Shown one piece after another: positions 1 to 11,200 of a stretch of DNA of 64,000 bases. Every line of letters begins with the position of its first letter. Position 1 is the first letter of the stretch. Below the pieces are notes generated by a model. It saw nothing but the letters and a program-made list of their open reading frames with translations. It had not been told where the DNA came from and made no database searches. Origin of the DNA: Haemaphysalis longicornis (Eukaryota; Arthropoda; Arachnida; Ixodida; Ixodidae); the NCBI GenBank assembly GCA_013339765.2, contig CM023449.1:108788417-108852416 (forward strand). Reading direction: 5' to 3'. Made by a program: the position numbers and the translations under genes.

Positions 1-1079
1 CCGAATACAAGCCTCCTACTCGCTGTGTGAATCCACAAACAATCATCCAAGTGTTTTATTAATATTAATAGGTACTTTAGGGGGAATGCAAATACAATAC
101 CTTCTCATGGGTATGTGTAGTTTGTAGATGAGGATTTAAAAAATACATGACCCTCAAGAAAAAGATTGAGTCATTCTTAGAATTTTAACTAATGCTTAAA
201 AATCCTGCGGAGCTTCTCCAGTTTTTGAACCTTACTGTTACTTTGTGGTATTAAGGTTACACGTCTACATGGACGCCCAGTTTTAGGTTGTTCTTGAACT
301 TTTTATTTATTCTTGGGAGAGCTGTGGATGCGGAAGTATGTATCATTTCAGAAGTTTTTCTTTTGCGTATCTTTTTTATAGTTTCGTTTTGAAGTAATCT
401 AATGAGGGCTGTTAATGTAGACACCTTCGTATCTGCTATGGTTTTTTATAAATTATTTTTATTAAGCCACTGCATGTGGTATTGGTATGGAATTTATAAT
501 TTTTCTACTTTATTTTTACTGATTTGTGCCAGGGATAGACAACCTACGGCCCGCAAGGCAGTATTATGCGGCCACAGAAACAAAGTCAAAGCCCCCCTTC
601 TCCTTTTCTCTTTCTACATGGAGGCCAGCATGACACTTTTCGCTTTAAAGAGGCTTAGACAGGAACGAAGGAAGTTTTCTTCTTTAACCTATTCGGCCCT
701 GTTTTTTAATTCGAAACAAAACAGTGTTTTCTGTGTGGTTTCCTAAATTTTTGGGTCCATAAGCTAACAAACGAAAAATAGAGCTGGAAGTAAAAATAAT
801 AACATATTTATTAATGAGGAAATTAATTAAGACATCTGGTAATTAAAAATATTGTTCACAGCAATGACATCACTTTTACACATTTCACTAAAAGGTATGA
901 CTACATTAACCTACAAACAAAAATTCAGCTTAGTAGTGCACGTATTTATAGATTTACAATCTTGGGAATAAAACAGAGACCGCCATTTTTTTCAGCCTCA
1001 GCGTCGTATTTTCGAATTCACCGGAGCTTTTTCTTTTTTGTAGCGACTCGCTCCACTAAAATGAAACATCAGGGATATC
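1..1079. other. AT-rich spacer, nothing recognised
   Basis: I see no gene, RNA or clear repeat boundary here. The longest open frame (402-746, plus) has no domain-like composition and no codon bias and is taken as chance. An AATAAA-like motif near 968 has no supported transcript. Confidence 0.6.
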
Positions 1080-1514
1080 TATCGCAATCATCATCATCAT
1101 CATCACCAGCCTGTCTACGCCCACTGCAGGGCAAAGGCCTCTCCCATTATTCTCCAATTACCTCGGTCCTGTGCCAACTGTGACCAATTTATCCCCGCAA
1201 ACTTCTTGATCTCATCTGCCCATCTAACTTTCTGCCGCCCCCTGCAGCGCTTGCCTTCTCTAGGGATCCACTCTGTTACCCTTAATGACCAGCGGTTATC
1301 TTGCCTTCGCATTACATGCCCTGCCCAAGTCCATTTCTTCTTCTTAATTTCTACTAATATGTCTTTAACACCTGTTTGCTCCCTGACCCACTCCGCTCTC
1401 TTCTTGTCCCTTAATGTTACACCTATCATTTTCCGCTCCATTGCCCGCTGAGTCGTTCTCAATTTAAGTTGAATCCTCTTAGTGAGCCTCCAAGTTTCTG
1501 CCCCGTATCGCAAT
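1080..1514 (-). mobile_element. RTE-type LINE, 3' terminal fragment with TSD
   Basis: Read on the minus strand this is the tail of an RTE-clade non-LTR retrotransposon. About 130 codons remain open (1115-1513), including the conserved post-RT features W-AGHVMRR, a PREGKR-RGRQK-RW block and a C-terminal GEAFALQW. A very short 3' UTR and a GAT-triplet tail follow (plus-strand ATC repeats near 1087-1105). The 9-bp sequence TATCGCAAT flanks the copy at 1080-1088 and 1506-1514, so the inserted body is about 1089-1505. EN and RT domains are absent, so the copy cannot move itself. The first codons of the open frame lie in flanking DNA, so the Met is not a real start. Confidence 0.85.
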
Positions 1515-2617
1515 AGGCTTCATTGAAGGACAATTCACAAAGAAAACTAGCAGTTTCGGTTCCGTTGTCTATGCGCTAGAGGAACTACAATGTGATGGCG
1601 TCAATTGACGCCACCAGGGCCCAAAGGGTTAAATCATGGTAACAATAAACATAATTTTTGTACCACTTCTAAACAATCATATCAAATATCCGATATTTTT
1701 CTCTTTTCCTGCAAAGCGCCCTCCCTTCTTCACTGATATAGCGTCCGGCCACGCCGTGTCGGCTGCACGCAACTCGGCCCTTCACCTTCACAGGTGGCCG
1801 ACCCCTGTTTTTATGGGATACCCGATGGTTGCTACATGGCGCTAGATAGGGCTAGCCAAATGCGGACACTTGTTCTTTCACTTGTTTATACTTTTGTTTG
1901 TGTTTGTCTTAGCTTTTTCTTACAGTAATCTACATATACATTATTAGAAGCATAAAGTGTGTTACCTACGCCAATTACGCCTTGCTGTGCAGATACAAGG
2001 CACCCTTCGCTCCCATTGACGTACTCGGCAAAAATTTGACTGTCAATATCCATACAATCACAAGTAGATATGAATAGGCAACTACCCAGAATTACGGCAA
2101 AAAATTGGTTTTCACGTCACAACATTCCGACTTACGCAGGGTACCCTGGTAAAGGATTCACAGGTGGTTACTAAAGGCTGCACTCACTGTGCCGAAATGC
2201 CGGACTCCCTCCCTTAGTGTGTGAACGCCGAAGGGCAAAGACTATGAGATGTTTCATTCGTTTCCTAACGACTTCATGCCTAGGGCACGCATAATTAAAG
2301 AGTCACGAAAAGTGACATGCCTGTGGAGAGTGACTAGGAGAACAGAGAAGAAAATGTGATCGACAAGGCAGTGTGTGAAAGGCGACGAAACAGCAGAACA
2401 GCAACTGCATTAAGCATTGCATGCAAGTGATGCCACATTCGTCAAATTGCGCCTGTGGTTTAGAGATGTAAAAATAATTTTAATATCCACGCTACACATA
2501 TCCCGAAAAAACCTATAGGAGACCGCGAGAACTTTGCGAGTGCTTTTTTTGGGATTGAATGTGATCACCACACTCCTGTGATAGTCGTCGGTGGCTTCAA
2601 TGTAGATTCCCCGATAT
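1515..2617. other. Spacer, nothing recognised
   Basis: No gene, RNA or repeat boundary could be supported. The open frame at 1636-1845 is short and composition-neutral. Confidence 0.5.
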
Positions 2618-2884
2618 AGAACAGATGCAGTTGATTTGATTGACTGATTGATTGTAGGATTTAACGCGCCAACGCAACGCAAGCGATGAGGCGCGCCCTA
2701 TCGGAGAACTCCGGAATAATGTTGACCACCTTGGGATCTTTAACGTGCGCTGAAATGTCGTACGAACGGGTGTTTTTGCTTTTCGCCTCCATCAGAAAAG
2801 CATCCGCCGGGCCCGGGAATCGAACCCGCGACCTCGTGCTCTGCAGCGCAACGCCTTAGTTACTGAGAGAACAGATGTAGTTGA
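2618..2884 (-). mobile_element. tRNA-derived SINE (Ruka-like), 5'-shortened, with 17-bp TSD
   Basis: Minus-strand copy of the SINE family that is complete at 31575-31810. The Pol III B box GGTTCGATTCC is intact, the body matches along its length, and the AATC-rich 3' tail lies near 2640 as GATT repeats on the plus strand. The tRNA head lacks its first bases and enters at CTCAGTAAC, so the A box is damaged. An imperfect 17-bp TSD (one mismatch) flanks it at 2618-2634 and 2868-2884, giving a body of about 2635-2867. The Ruka name is from memory of the tick SINE described in Rhipicephalus and should be confirmed by alignment. Confidence 0.85.
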
Positions 2885-3279
2885 CTAAGTTCACGTCCGA
2901 AGATATTGAACTATACTACTATAATAATTTACTTAGACAAACCGCCCTACTAGGTTATGCAAAGGGTTACTTTTCGCTAAACACTGCTCCGAAGATGTAA
3001 CCGTAGCACCCCGCGAATACATCAGTAACACAAGTGATCACAAAAGCGTTATCGAAGGCATTTCAGACTGTATGAAGGAATTGTTTAAGTGCATTCGCGG
3101 GACTCCTTGTTACATACATTGTAGTACGTCTAAGCACCTTCGCTTGCCACCCACATTCACTGGGTGTAATGGGGCGTATTTCTCCCATTATCTTCTAAGA
3201 GCAGAGCCCATAAGTGGCCCGGCTTGTGAAGTAGCGCTGCTTGTTAGGGGTCACTGTGTCTATCCACTGTAGTAGCGCT

Positions 3280-3412
3280 TAACGCGTGCAATATCGTGAC
3301 GCACTGGAACGGATACTTCGAAAAGATAACCGCTTGCCCTGGTCGGGATCGAACATGGGTTCATCATGTTACGAAGCTGATGGCGACCCCATTCGGCCAC
3401 ACAGTCACACAT
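3280..3412 (-). mobile_element. tRNA-like SINE head, second type
   Basis: On the minus strand the segment from about 3405 downward has a type-II tRNA-like layout: A-box-like TGGCCGAATGG followed about 45 nt later by B-box-like GTTCGATCCC. A non-tRNA body continues toward 3280. The arms do not fold as a convincing tRNA cloverleaf and there is no CCA context, so a tRNA-derived SINE is preferred over a tRNA gene. Boundaries are uncertain and no TSD was found. Confidence 0.45.
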
Positions 3413-3585
3413 TACTCTCAGGCGAACCGTTAAGGTGATCTTTGCGCTGCGCCGTTGCATGGAGGCTGCCGCTACTAGTCCGCAAAAAGGTAAACAAAAA
3501 CAAGAATCAGAAAAAATAATGAAGAAACGTATTGATTATCCCAAGTTAATTAAAACTCAACCCAGTGTCTCTTTATAGGCATCTT

Positions 3586-3675
3586 AAGGGGCCGCGGCGC
3601 CATCTCTTGACTATGTTCGGTATCAGCGCTAGGCTGATAGAGGAACTAGTCAAAAGAGGGCGCCGCAGCCCCTTT
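3586..3675. repeat. 90-bp near-perfect palindrome (foldback)
   Basis: The segment begins AAGGGGCCGCGGCGCC and ends GGCGCCGCAGCCCCTT. Both arms pair over almost their whole length, with the inner core TATCAGCGCTAGGCTGATA. It is far more GC-rich than its surroundings. It could be a minimal foldback MITE or a hairpin-forming site; no TSD is certain and no transcription signal was seen. Confidence 0.7.
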
Positions 3676-5229
3676 GGCAAATCACTGCTCCGTATTAGAC
3701 CGCTTTCACGTTGGTGTTACTAGATATTTTTTAATGACCTACATGTTCCTTATAGAAACGATTAGATTTTAGTATAGCCAATACCGATCACCAAAGGGTT
3801 TTTGTGCGTTTAAACCTTTTGCTTATATTCTCGCTTCAAATGCTTTTCATTTCTTTGCCACACTGACGAGATACCGTCTCAAAACATGGGTATTGGCGCT
3901 GGTACAACACCCGCTAGAAAGGAGACGGGTTTACACATCATTATTCACCCCGCATCTAAAACATACATAGATGGTCTTGCCGGGGGAAATACGAAATACT
4001 GCGGGAAAGCATCATACACGGCTGCTTAGAGAGCGTCCGTCGATGCACTTCGCCTGGTATGGACTACTTTTTATAGAATTGTAATTATATGGCGTAAAAG
4101 AAAACACACACAAATGATTCAGAATGCGGAGCATACTTTTGCTGTAGACCCTCATGGTGTCTACGCCAAACGTAATGGATTGAATAAGTAATCAAATGAT
4201 GGCTTGATACAAGCCCCCAGCATGCAGCCAGGATAATGCGCTGCCCAATTCAGCACTCAGGGTATGTGTTATCCTGTGGGTATGTACTCCACTGTTATAC
4301 TACTACCTAAAACCGTAGGGTATTCCGAACGTTTAGCAACTACGGTGCAACGTTTAGCTTTAGTGCCTTTAAGCTTCGTTCGGTGCCTCTAGCTGAAAGT
4401 AAAATGTTCGGAATGGGTACTTTTTTTCCAGCGGTACCACATGGCCACATGAGAATTGCAAACGTGAAACTAATTCAAACGTACTCTTTTTGAACTTTCA
4501 TGGAAGACGAAGAAGCTCCCGAGCTCAGCAGGCACACAGACGAAGAAGACGCAGAACGACCAAGCGAGCAGTCGAGATGGCTGCCTAGATGAACGGCTTC
4601 GTGTGCATAATATAAATATATGTTTTCTTTGACGACGGCCTCCTTCCTTTGCCTCTTTGGACGTTGTCTACATACTCTCTTTGAACTCAACGTTTGGCAA
4701 CATTCTAGTTTAGTCTTACGACAATTCAAGCAGCACCATACCAAATTCACGTTGAGGTGTGAAATTAGACGATAAAGCACATGGTAGGCACATTAGGCTT
4801 TATGTCGGAGCGTCTCATTCTAACATGGCCCCTTTCCCCACTGGACGCCCGTCTTGGCACAAATTAGAAATTGGCAATAACTGGACCCTTTATAAACTAG
4901 GCTTGAGAAATTTTTTGCGAAACAGGCGGTTAAATGCTGGTAGTGTTTTCGCACCAAAAATCAGCTATTGGCCAAACTGGAAGACACATAACCGACAATG
5001 TCCCCTTGACGAAATTCTAAATGCCATGGATGGAGCGCAACCAATTCTCGCTTGCATTCGTTGAAATGCGAGCTGGGATTTTTTGAAGCCATGATTGTAG
5101 GTGAAAGAAAAACTCACAAAATAATATGTACCACATGTGTAAGTGACACGTCGGTAGCGTCATGTACCGCCGGAATGTGTTTTCTAGTTGAATTTTTTAA
5201 TGAACCCTGGGGCCAAATTCTCAAAAAAG
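3676..5229. other. Spacer, nothing recognised
   Basis: No supported gene. Two short open frames near 4475-5064 lie on opposite strands, have no codon bias and share no repeat with the rest of the window. Confidence 0.5.
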
Positions 5230-5509
5230 GGGAATTGGTTTTAAAGAGGCGCAGGGTTGGCATGCGTGTGGGTGTATTCTTTGGCTGATGCGTGCTTGAA
5301 GAGGCGGGTAGGAAGTGAGAATGGTACTGAGCAGGAGCCGGCCAGCAAGACGACGCGCACTGCACCCCGTCGTTTTGCTTGTCGCCTTGCGCCCTTGCTA
5401 CAGTGCTCCTCTGTGACATTTTCACACCCTACCCCCCCCCCCCCTTAGGCCACGCCTCAGCCAAATAATACACCCCCACGCATACCAACCTCGCATCTCT
5501 TTAAAACGG
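5230..5509. repeat. Inverted repeat pair about 60 bp long
   Basis: The plus-strand stretch from about 5236 to 5295 (containing GGCATGCGTGTGGGTGTATT) is repeated in inverted orientation at about 5445-5508, with scattered mismatches. The right arm is contiguous with the 3' part of the tRNA-like SINE at 5445-5680, so the left arm is probably the tail of a second SINE copy inserted head-on rather than the TIR of a DNA transposon. A C homopolymer of about 14 bases near 5433-5446 sits at the inner edge of the right arm. Confidence 0.6.
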
Positions 5510-5680
5510 CGCTCCTTTTTAGGTACGGCGTACCTTAGCACCGCAGCATGCCCGTCCGCGTCCATGCGGATAGCATTTACAATCGAAAAAATCACACAGG
5601 CACCGGCAGGATTCGAGCCGGTGACTGGTAGACCAAACAGAGTCGTCTTACCCATTGTGCCACGACCATGAGTTAGTACC
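5445..5680 (-). mobile_element. tRNA-derived SINE, third type, with tandem partial copy
   Basis: Minus-strand reading: A-box-like GTGGCACAATGGGTAAGA, then B-box-like GGCTCGAATCC, then an unrelated body running toward 5445. The first part of that body (5522-5600) is repeated in the same orientation at about 5712-5790 (shared cores TACCTTAG and CCGCGTCCAT), without a tRNA head, which implies a dimer or a second truncated copy. No confident TSD. Not a functional tRNA: the cloverleaf arms do not close. Confidence 0.55.
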
Positions 5681-5790
5681 CCAGAGTTAAACGGCTTACT
5701 CCCTCGCCTGTAACGGAGCCGAGTACCTTAGGACCTCCCAATGTCCTTCCGCGTCCATCCGTGCGCACACCACCATCAAGCGAAAATCAA

Positions 5791-6490
5791 GCGAAATCGG
5801 ATTGGAGCAGCGGGTTACACTTTTATTTAGGGAATAATCCAAGTGCAACCCACGGCTCAAATCGAATGACGGTCGGGGCGCAAATCGGATGTCACTTGGG
5901 GCGCAACTTGGCTGTCATTTCGAGTCTCCGTACACACCCCCCCTTGCCATCACGCACAGAATGGAGATGCCGTCATTTTTGGGGGGATTCGACACCAGCT
6001 GGCACGTCAGCGTTGCTATTTCGGCGTGAATATCGGAGATTGGGTATGAATAAGCGACATAAAACATTTCTAATAATCAGCATCTTTGTCTGCCATACGG
6101 AGTCTGTTGTACACTTGTTAACAGCAGTATTCCTAGAACATTACCAACAGGCCAAGCTCAACTTGTAAAATGTGGTCCCTACTGCGGCTGCAGTTGCCAA
6201 TGATCTCGATAATGCACAGAAAGTTCTTGCACATGCGCTGACAGCAGACGAAAATCACCGACTTATCGAGGCCAGATAGCGCATACTTCACACGTCAGGG
6301 CCACAAACATCTGTCGCCGCTGGTTCCGAGAGAAACGTGACACAAATGTCACGGACAGTTTTATTTTCCTTCTAGAACAATCTGTAGTGTGCACCTCTTT
6401 CTTTTTTTTATATATTCACATAAACTGGCACCGGAAAGAGCAAAGTTCGTTGGGCGCGTACGTTCATGCAACGCTGCCAGCTGCATTCAA
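5791..6490. other. Spacer, nothing recognised
   Basis: An open frame at 5761-6168 shows no codon bias and overlaps SINE-body sequence at its 5' end. I see no supported gene or RNA. Confidence 0.5.
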
Positions 6491-6596
6491 AACTGAATTC
6501 AAAACAGCGCGAAAAGGTGGGACTAGGAAAAACAACTCACAGCGGCGTGTGTTGTCGTTTCGTGCCCTGTCTTTTTGCGCTGTTTTGAATTCAGTT
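6491..6596. repeat. 106-bp foldback palindrome
   Basis: The arms start AACTGAATTCAAAACAGCGC and end with its reverse complement apart from a few mismatches. Pairing continues inward through an AAAAAGACAGGG-like and an ACGACAACACAC-like segment to a centre near 6543. Both overlapping opposite-strand open frames here are a by-product of this symmetry. It resembles short hairpin MITEs that I recall as abundant in tick DNA; that recollection is not a database result. Confidence 0.75.
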
Positions 6597-9500
6597 AGTA
6601 CGCACCGACCAGCCCAAACCACCATTACATCGCTACCAGCGTGCAAGCAAGGAGCTTCAAGAAATTGATTTCTTAATTAATAGTGTGTCGCTGTACACCT
6701 AAACTGCGTACTCCTACTCCAGTCATAAGACAAAAGAATCACCTTTGGAGAGTCACACTGCGTTTATGAATGCGCATTATTTACCAATCCTTCAAGGATA
6801 TGCCGAACTTATAACGCGTTTAAGGGATAGTAGAAGAACAGCATTCAGGGAAACACCTGATTCGGGCATTCTTATAACAGCCGGGTTGTGCGATTTATAT
6901 AGGTCTCAAAACACATGTTAACACAACGCCAGTGTGTGCCTGCGGGTCCCACCAAAAATGAGCTGACGAAAGAGCTCTAAAGAACCACATGAGTCTGTGT
7001 GGCTGAGCACAAGATTGGTTCGAACATTTCTGTTGACTCGGGCATTAGCGCTAAGCGGCGGAAATACACCTGTTTCAATGGCAATGGCACACCGACTCTC
7101 TTACCTGTACTCTAGTCTTCTATGGCGGGTGCGGATGGACGGAAATGCAGTGTTTATTCAGAGGCTGTTGGTACGGTGAACTACAGCAAACAAAACACTC
7201 GCCAGCACGACGTTCCGCTCGTTTCGCTGATCGCACGGACTTCCAGACGTGTTCCTATTCTATTTATTTTCGGGTAAATCATACTTAAATCTCCTGGATG
7301 ATATAATTTGGCCAAAGCCACGAAACTCTGCTTAGCCGAAGCCAAGTCGTCTGCTACTGAGAGAATTACATTGTTCTACGCTACCAAACCTTGGGCAAGG
7401 TGCGAATACAATGAACACTCATAAACCAGGCGGTGGTTTGTAAAAAGAACACTGGGAGTGTCGAAAGCGATGCCGGTGGTTGGCCTCACCCGAAGGGCAA
7501 CTAATGTGCCCCTTGAATGGTAAAATTCTAAGCTGCATTGCTCTAACCTGGACCATTGGCTATGCAAAGAACAGCAATCATCTGGGAATTCATCGGCTGT
7601 TTACAATTTTGTAAAAGCTTCTTTATTCTTTGCGTCTAGATAACAGTAGGTCTTCGAGATCGTGCTAAAATTTTCTATTGATTTCATGCAATTTTCATTG
7701 CAGATAGACTGTAACACAAGCCCAGCACTTCAATGGTATTAGGTTTTGGGCCAGGTCCTTTTTTCTTGGTGAGTTTATAGAACGCAAGAAAAAATGTGCG
7801 CTGTTCGCACGCACTTTCGATGCTTTTTCTAGCTAAAGTGATGCTATTATCCGCATAGCTTATACTGCAGCTCTCACGTTGCATCCCTCTCTAGCGTGTT
7901 TATTTGTTTTTATGCGTTCTGTTCCAGAAACAAATGTTAACACACAAGAAGAAAAAAATGTTTTCAGTTAACCAGTCTGTCTATTAAGCCAACAGATATT
8001 CAGTTTTAGCTATGAAAGCATTCACGTTTTTATATTCATTCAAAAATGCTCATGTATAAAAATTACGTGTCTTGTTCCCCGCTGGACTCCTTGAAGCAGC
8101 GTTGCTTACGTTGCGTTCTCGATACCTATTTGGTAGCGCAATCATTCATCGAATATTCGGCAAAGATGTAGCTCTGACACATCACACTTTTTAGAGGCGG
8201 CTGAAACGTTGCTGTACGTTTACGTCGGTACAGTTTGTCGTGTTGACTTATCAATGACATTATTCAGCTGCAGTTATAATGACCAACAAAAATACGCTTC
8301 AACGCATTAGACGCATGGCTCCTGCAACGACCCTTCTCAGATCCCTGTGAATTGAGGCATCGTGGCATATGTTTCACTTGGCTGCCCAAGAACTGGAAAT
8401 CCCACCAAGACGTCATTCCGTACGTGGTTTTTGCCGCTCTTGAGTTGGTCGCGCACATATGTTTAATATGGGGAACTGAATCACATGCAGCTCAGTTCAG
8501 TTGAGCTCATTGCAACAGACGACAAAGGTGCAGTGCATGGTGATTAGTAGTACAGAAAGAGGTCCCGGATTGTGGCACTGGTGTGGGACCTCTTGGAGTG
8601 TCGTGCAATGCCAGTCCCTCAGATCATTGCCATATTTGGGGCCAAAATAAGGCGCCAATTCTACGTCGCCTGCGAAATTTGTTCTACATAGTACGGGTGT
8701 GCACCCGCACACCCCGCTTCCTCCTTTCTTAGAACCTTACGAGTGGCGGGAGGACTGGCTTACCAGTCATTAAAAATCTCACCAGCGAGTCCTGATCCAG
8801 GGCTGGACTGAATTCGAGCACCCGGGTTTATATAGCAGCAATACCGCAGGTAGCTGTCTGTACCAGCCAGCAATGTAGCCCGTGCTGCTACGCGGCGCAA
8901 AAGAAGCCTCCATTCATCTAACCAAACAAATTATGGGTTTGCGTTTTGCGTTTGTTGAGCGAACGATGAGTGCTATTCGAGTGGAGCGTTTCGGGAGTAG
9001 TTATCGAAACACCCAACTGGCATTTTTTTTTCTACAGATACAATAGTTCTTTCCCTTTGTATCTGGTGCCTATACTCGATTACCGCCTATACCGATCACA
9101 AATGCCACCGATGGACTTTTTTATGCCTAATAGGTGACTCCCAGAGTCTACTTCTATCTAACTTTTATTTCTGCCGTTAATCTGTCTGCATGAAGCTCCG
9201 CCATGTTGATGTCGATACTAAAGCAAAGGTGGCTCACTCGCGGTGCTTTATTATCATAAGGCAGGTCGTCTCCAGTCAATAAAGGCGTGCTGTGAAAGTG
9301 TTAGGTTGCCAAAACAATAGTGTCACGACGACTATGCCACAACATCGGTAACGGGAGCACAATAAGGTCAGGTTGAAATTTCCTTCTTTTTTCGGCGCAT
9401 TAATCGTCATGTGTGTTGTGTAGCTTCCAGGTAACGGAATGCTTCTGAAGAAAGCATTGTTGCCAGAAAGAGCGATTGGTCGGGAATATGGTAGTTTAAG

Positions 9501-9700
9501 CTACTGGGACATTTTAACATTTTCTTGTCGACTGTGCTTTGGGTTTTTCCTGCAGTGAAACGGTTTCAACAATAAGCGAAGTACGTTACAGAAAACGAAT
9601 AAAGAGCCAAACGAAAATGTTCCTTTGTTTTCCTAATTCTCTCATGGCCACAAATTCTATTCAGCACGTAGTGCAGGTCCTCATGCCATGTTGCTCTGCT
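6597..9700. other. Spacer, nothing recognised
   Basis: Three kilobases without a supported gene. Only short opposite-strand open frames occur. A small hairpin (AGAGGTCCC at 8558-8566 with its complement at 8585-8593) is visible, with no context giving it a role. Confidence 0.5.
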
Positions 9701-9710
9701 CAGAAGTCTG

Positions 9711-10319
9711 TTGGGTTGGTTGGTTCGGCTAACGCTTGGAGTAAACTGGTTGCTCAGTGTGGTTCAGACCTGCTACTTTGGAACCTGTCTATATTACTGC
9801 GTGGCAGCAGGACAAATGATGAGACGAATGACGCGATGGGGTGAAGCGACCTGTTTACATTATGTACATTGCGGCCATTGCGGCTTTCGCAAGTGGCGCG
9901 CAGGCACTTCGTCGTCGTCGGTATTGTTCTTGGGTCAAGTCGCTGTGCTGCATTGCCTACCTAAGTCCCGTAACATCACCCTTCGGGTCGTGGACGACCG
10001 TTCTTGTCGAGGCCAAGGCAACGTGAGGATTACGATGCGGATGAGAAATGCCATGAAATCATACAGTGAAGATGTGCCTGCCGCCACAGATGACAACGAT
10101 GCCTGGCCCCGTAATAGCGATGTCTTGAAGACAGAAACGGACCGTCTCAGGAACTACAAACCACGTCTGATGAGAATGCTGGGAACGCGGATTCTTCCGT
10201 TTCTCTTGTCTCGGCTTGTAACGGCTGGTCTTTATCGGCTGCTCAAGGTCTGGCGGCACGAGGTGAGGAACGTGTTCGAATATAAATGCGAGAACATTGA
10301 GCAAGGCGAAACACAGTAA
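9711..10319 (+). CDS. Unrecognised ORF or pseudogene, possibly secreted
   Basis: A 202-codon plus-strand frame runs 9711-10319. Its last 100 codons (from about 10020) look protein-like: an acidic stretch with AATDDNDAWPRNSD, then a basic amphipathic segment with LLSRLVTAGLYRLLKVWRHE. In the neighbouring frame, 9862-10026 begins MYIAAIAAFASGAQA, which looks like a signal peptide, and ends at a stop exactly where the downstream frame becomes protein-like. A decayed small secreted-protein gene with one frameshift, or two exons, would explain both. The segment is more GC-rich than its flanks. I recognise no family, and chance remains possible. Confidence 0.25.
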   Translation: MGWLVRLTLGVNWLLSVVQTCYFGTCLYYCVAAGQMMRRMTRWGEATCLHYVHCGHCGFRKWRAGTSSSSVLFLGQVAVLHCLPKSRNITLRVVDDRSCRGQGNVRITMRMRNAMKSYSEDVPAATDDNDAWPRNSDVLKTETDRLRNYKPRLMRMLGTRILPFLLSRLVTAGLYRLLKVWRHEVRNVFEYKCENIEQGETQ

Positions 10320-10859
10320 TTTTATTTTTGAGCCGGCTGCAATTGTGCAAAGCAAAAGCCAAAGGAGCCGTGCAAGGCGTATTGATCTTGTAAAATAACC
10401 ATTTATGTTCTTATCTCTAAATGTTCTCTAAATTGGCGTGGAGAAAGTTATCTCAAACAAGAGAAAGAAGTCATTTTGCTACGATACGAAATCTCGCGAA
10501 TCTGATGTTCTGGCAATAGGCGCGGATGATGACGTCAAACGCCTTTAGATATTGAGTTTTTATTTGTTTTCCAAAATATATTCCTGGCACATAAGCCACA
10601 AAATATGAACCATAGAAGGATCCCATAAAATAAACAGACCCCTTCGACCAAAAAATAGGGGCGCTAGCGAAGCCGGACTTCAGTGAAAACAGAGAACATT
10701 CAAAATAGGAACGCACTGACCGAAATCAAAATTCAAAAACCATCAATCGACGAAAACAAAACCCTTTTATTTCGCTGAGCTTTATCTTAACTCAAATATT
10801 TGGTATACGTCACAGTAAGCCATTCTTCTGTGATTATTTACATTTACGTTTCCATTATT
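10320..10859. other. Spacer, nothing recognised
   Basis: AT-rich, no supported feature. The minus open frame 10471-10716 has no recognisable content. Confidence 0.5.
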
Positions 10860-11200
10860 TAATGGCTTCCCGCCATTCCACAGAGCAAAACACGCCCGGC
10901 AAAACCACGCCGCGCTAAAAGGAGCACAGCCCGGCAAAAGCGAGAGACCGCACCGGCAATGTGGCGTGATGCGAGCTGCGACGCTGATTGGTCCCATTGT
11001 AGCGTAGCATAGCAAAATACTTTCGCGCGCGCACCCACGCCAGCTGCCAATGGAGAGGGATGGCTGCGCCCGAGAAGGAGAAACCCCAGGAGGATTCCGG
11101 CCTACGCCACCACCGATGGCGCAAGTCAGCCAGTGCAAGCTTCGCTTGAAACCAAGCCAGAGAGACATCCTATCAGCTCGAAACTCAAGGACGAAAGCGC
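10860..11200. promoter_or_regulatory. CpG-rich island of unknown role
   Basis: About 340 bases are sharply richer in GC and CpG than the AT-rich surroundings (CGCGCGCGC near 11023-11031; repeated CCCGGCAAAA near 10898 and 10931). An inverted CCAAT box (GATTGGTCC) sits near 10985. Open frames exist in several phases on both strands, as expected for low stop density in GC-rich DNA, so I do not call a gene. It may be an unmethylated promoter-like region or the 5' end of an unrecognised repeat. Confidence 0.3.

Noticed and set aside
2618..2884. tRNA gene on the minus strand
   Set aside because: The B box belongs to a SINE with body, tail and TSD; the acceptor and anticodon arms do not form.
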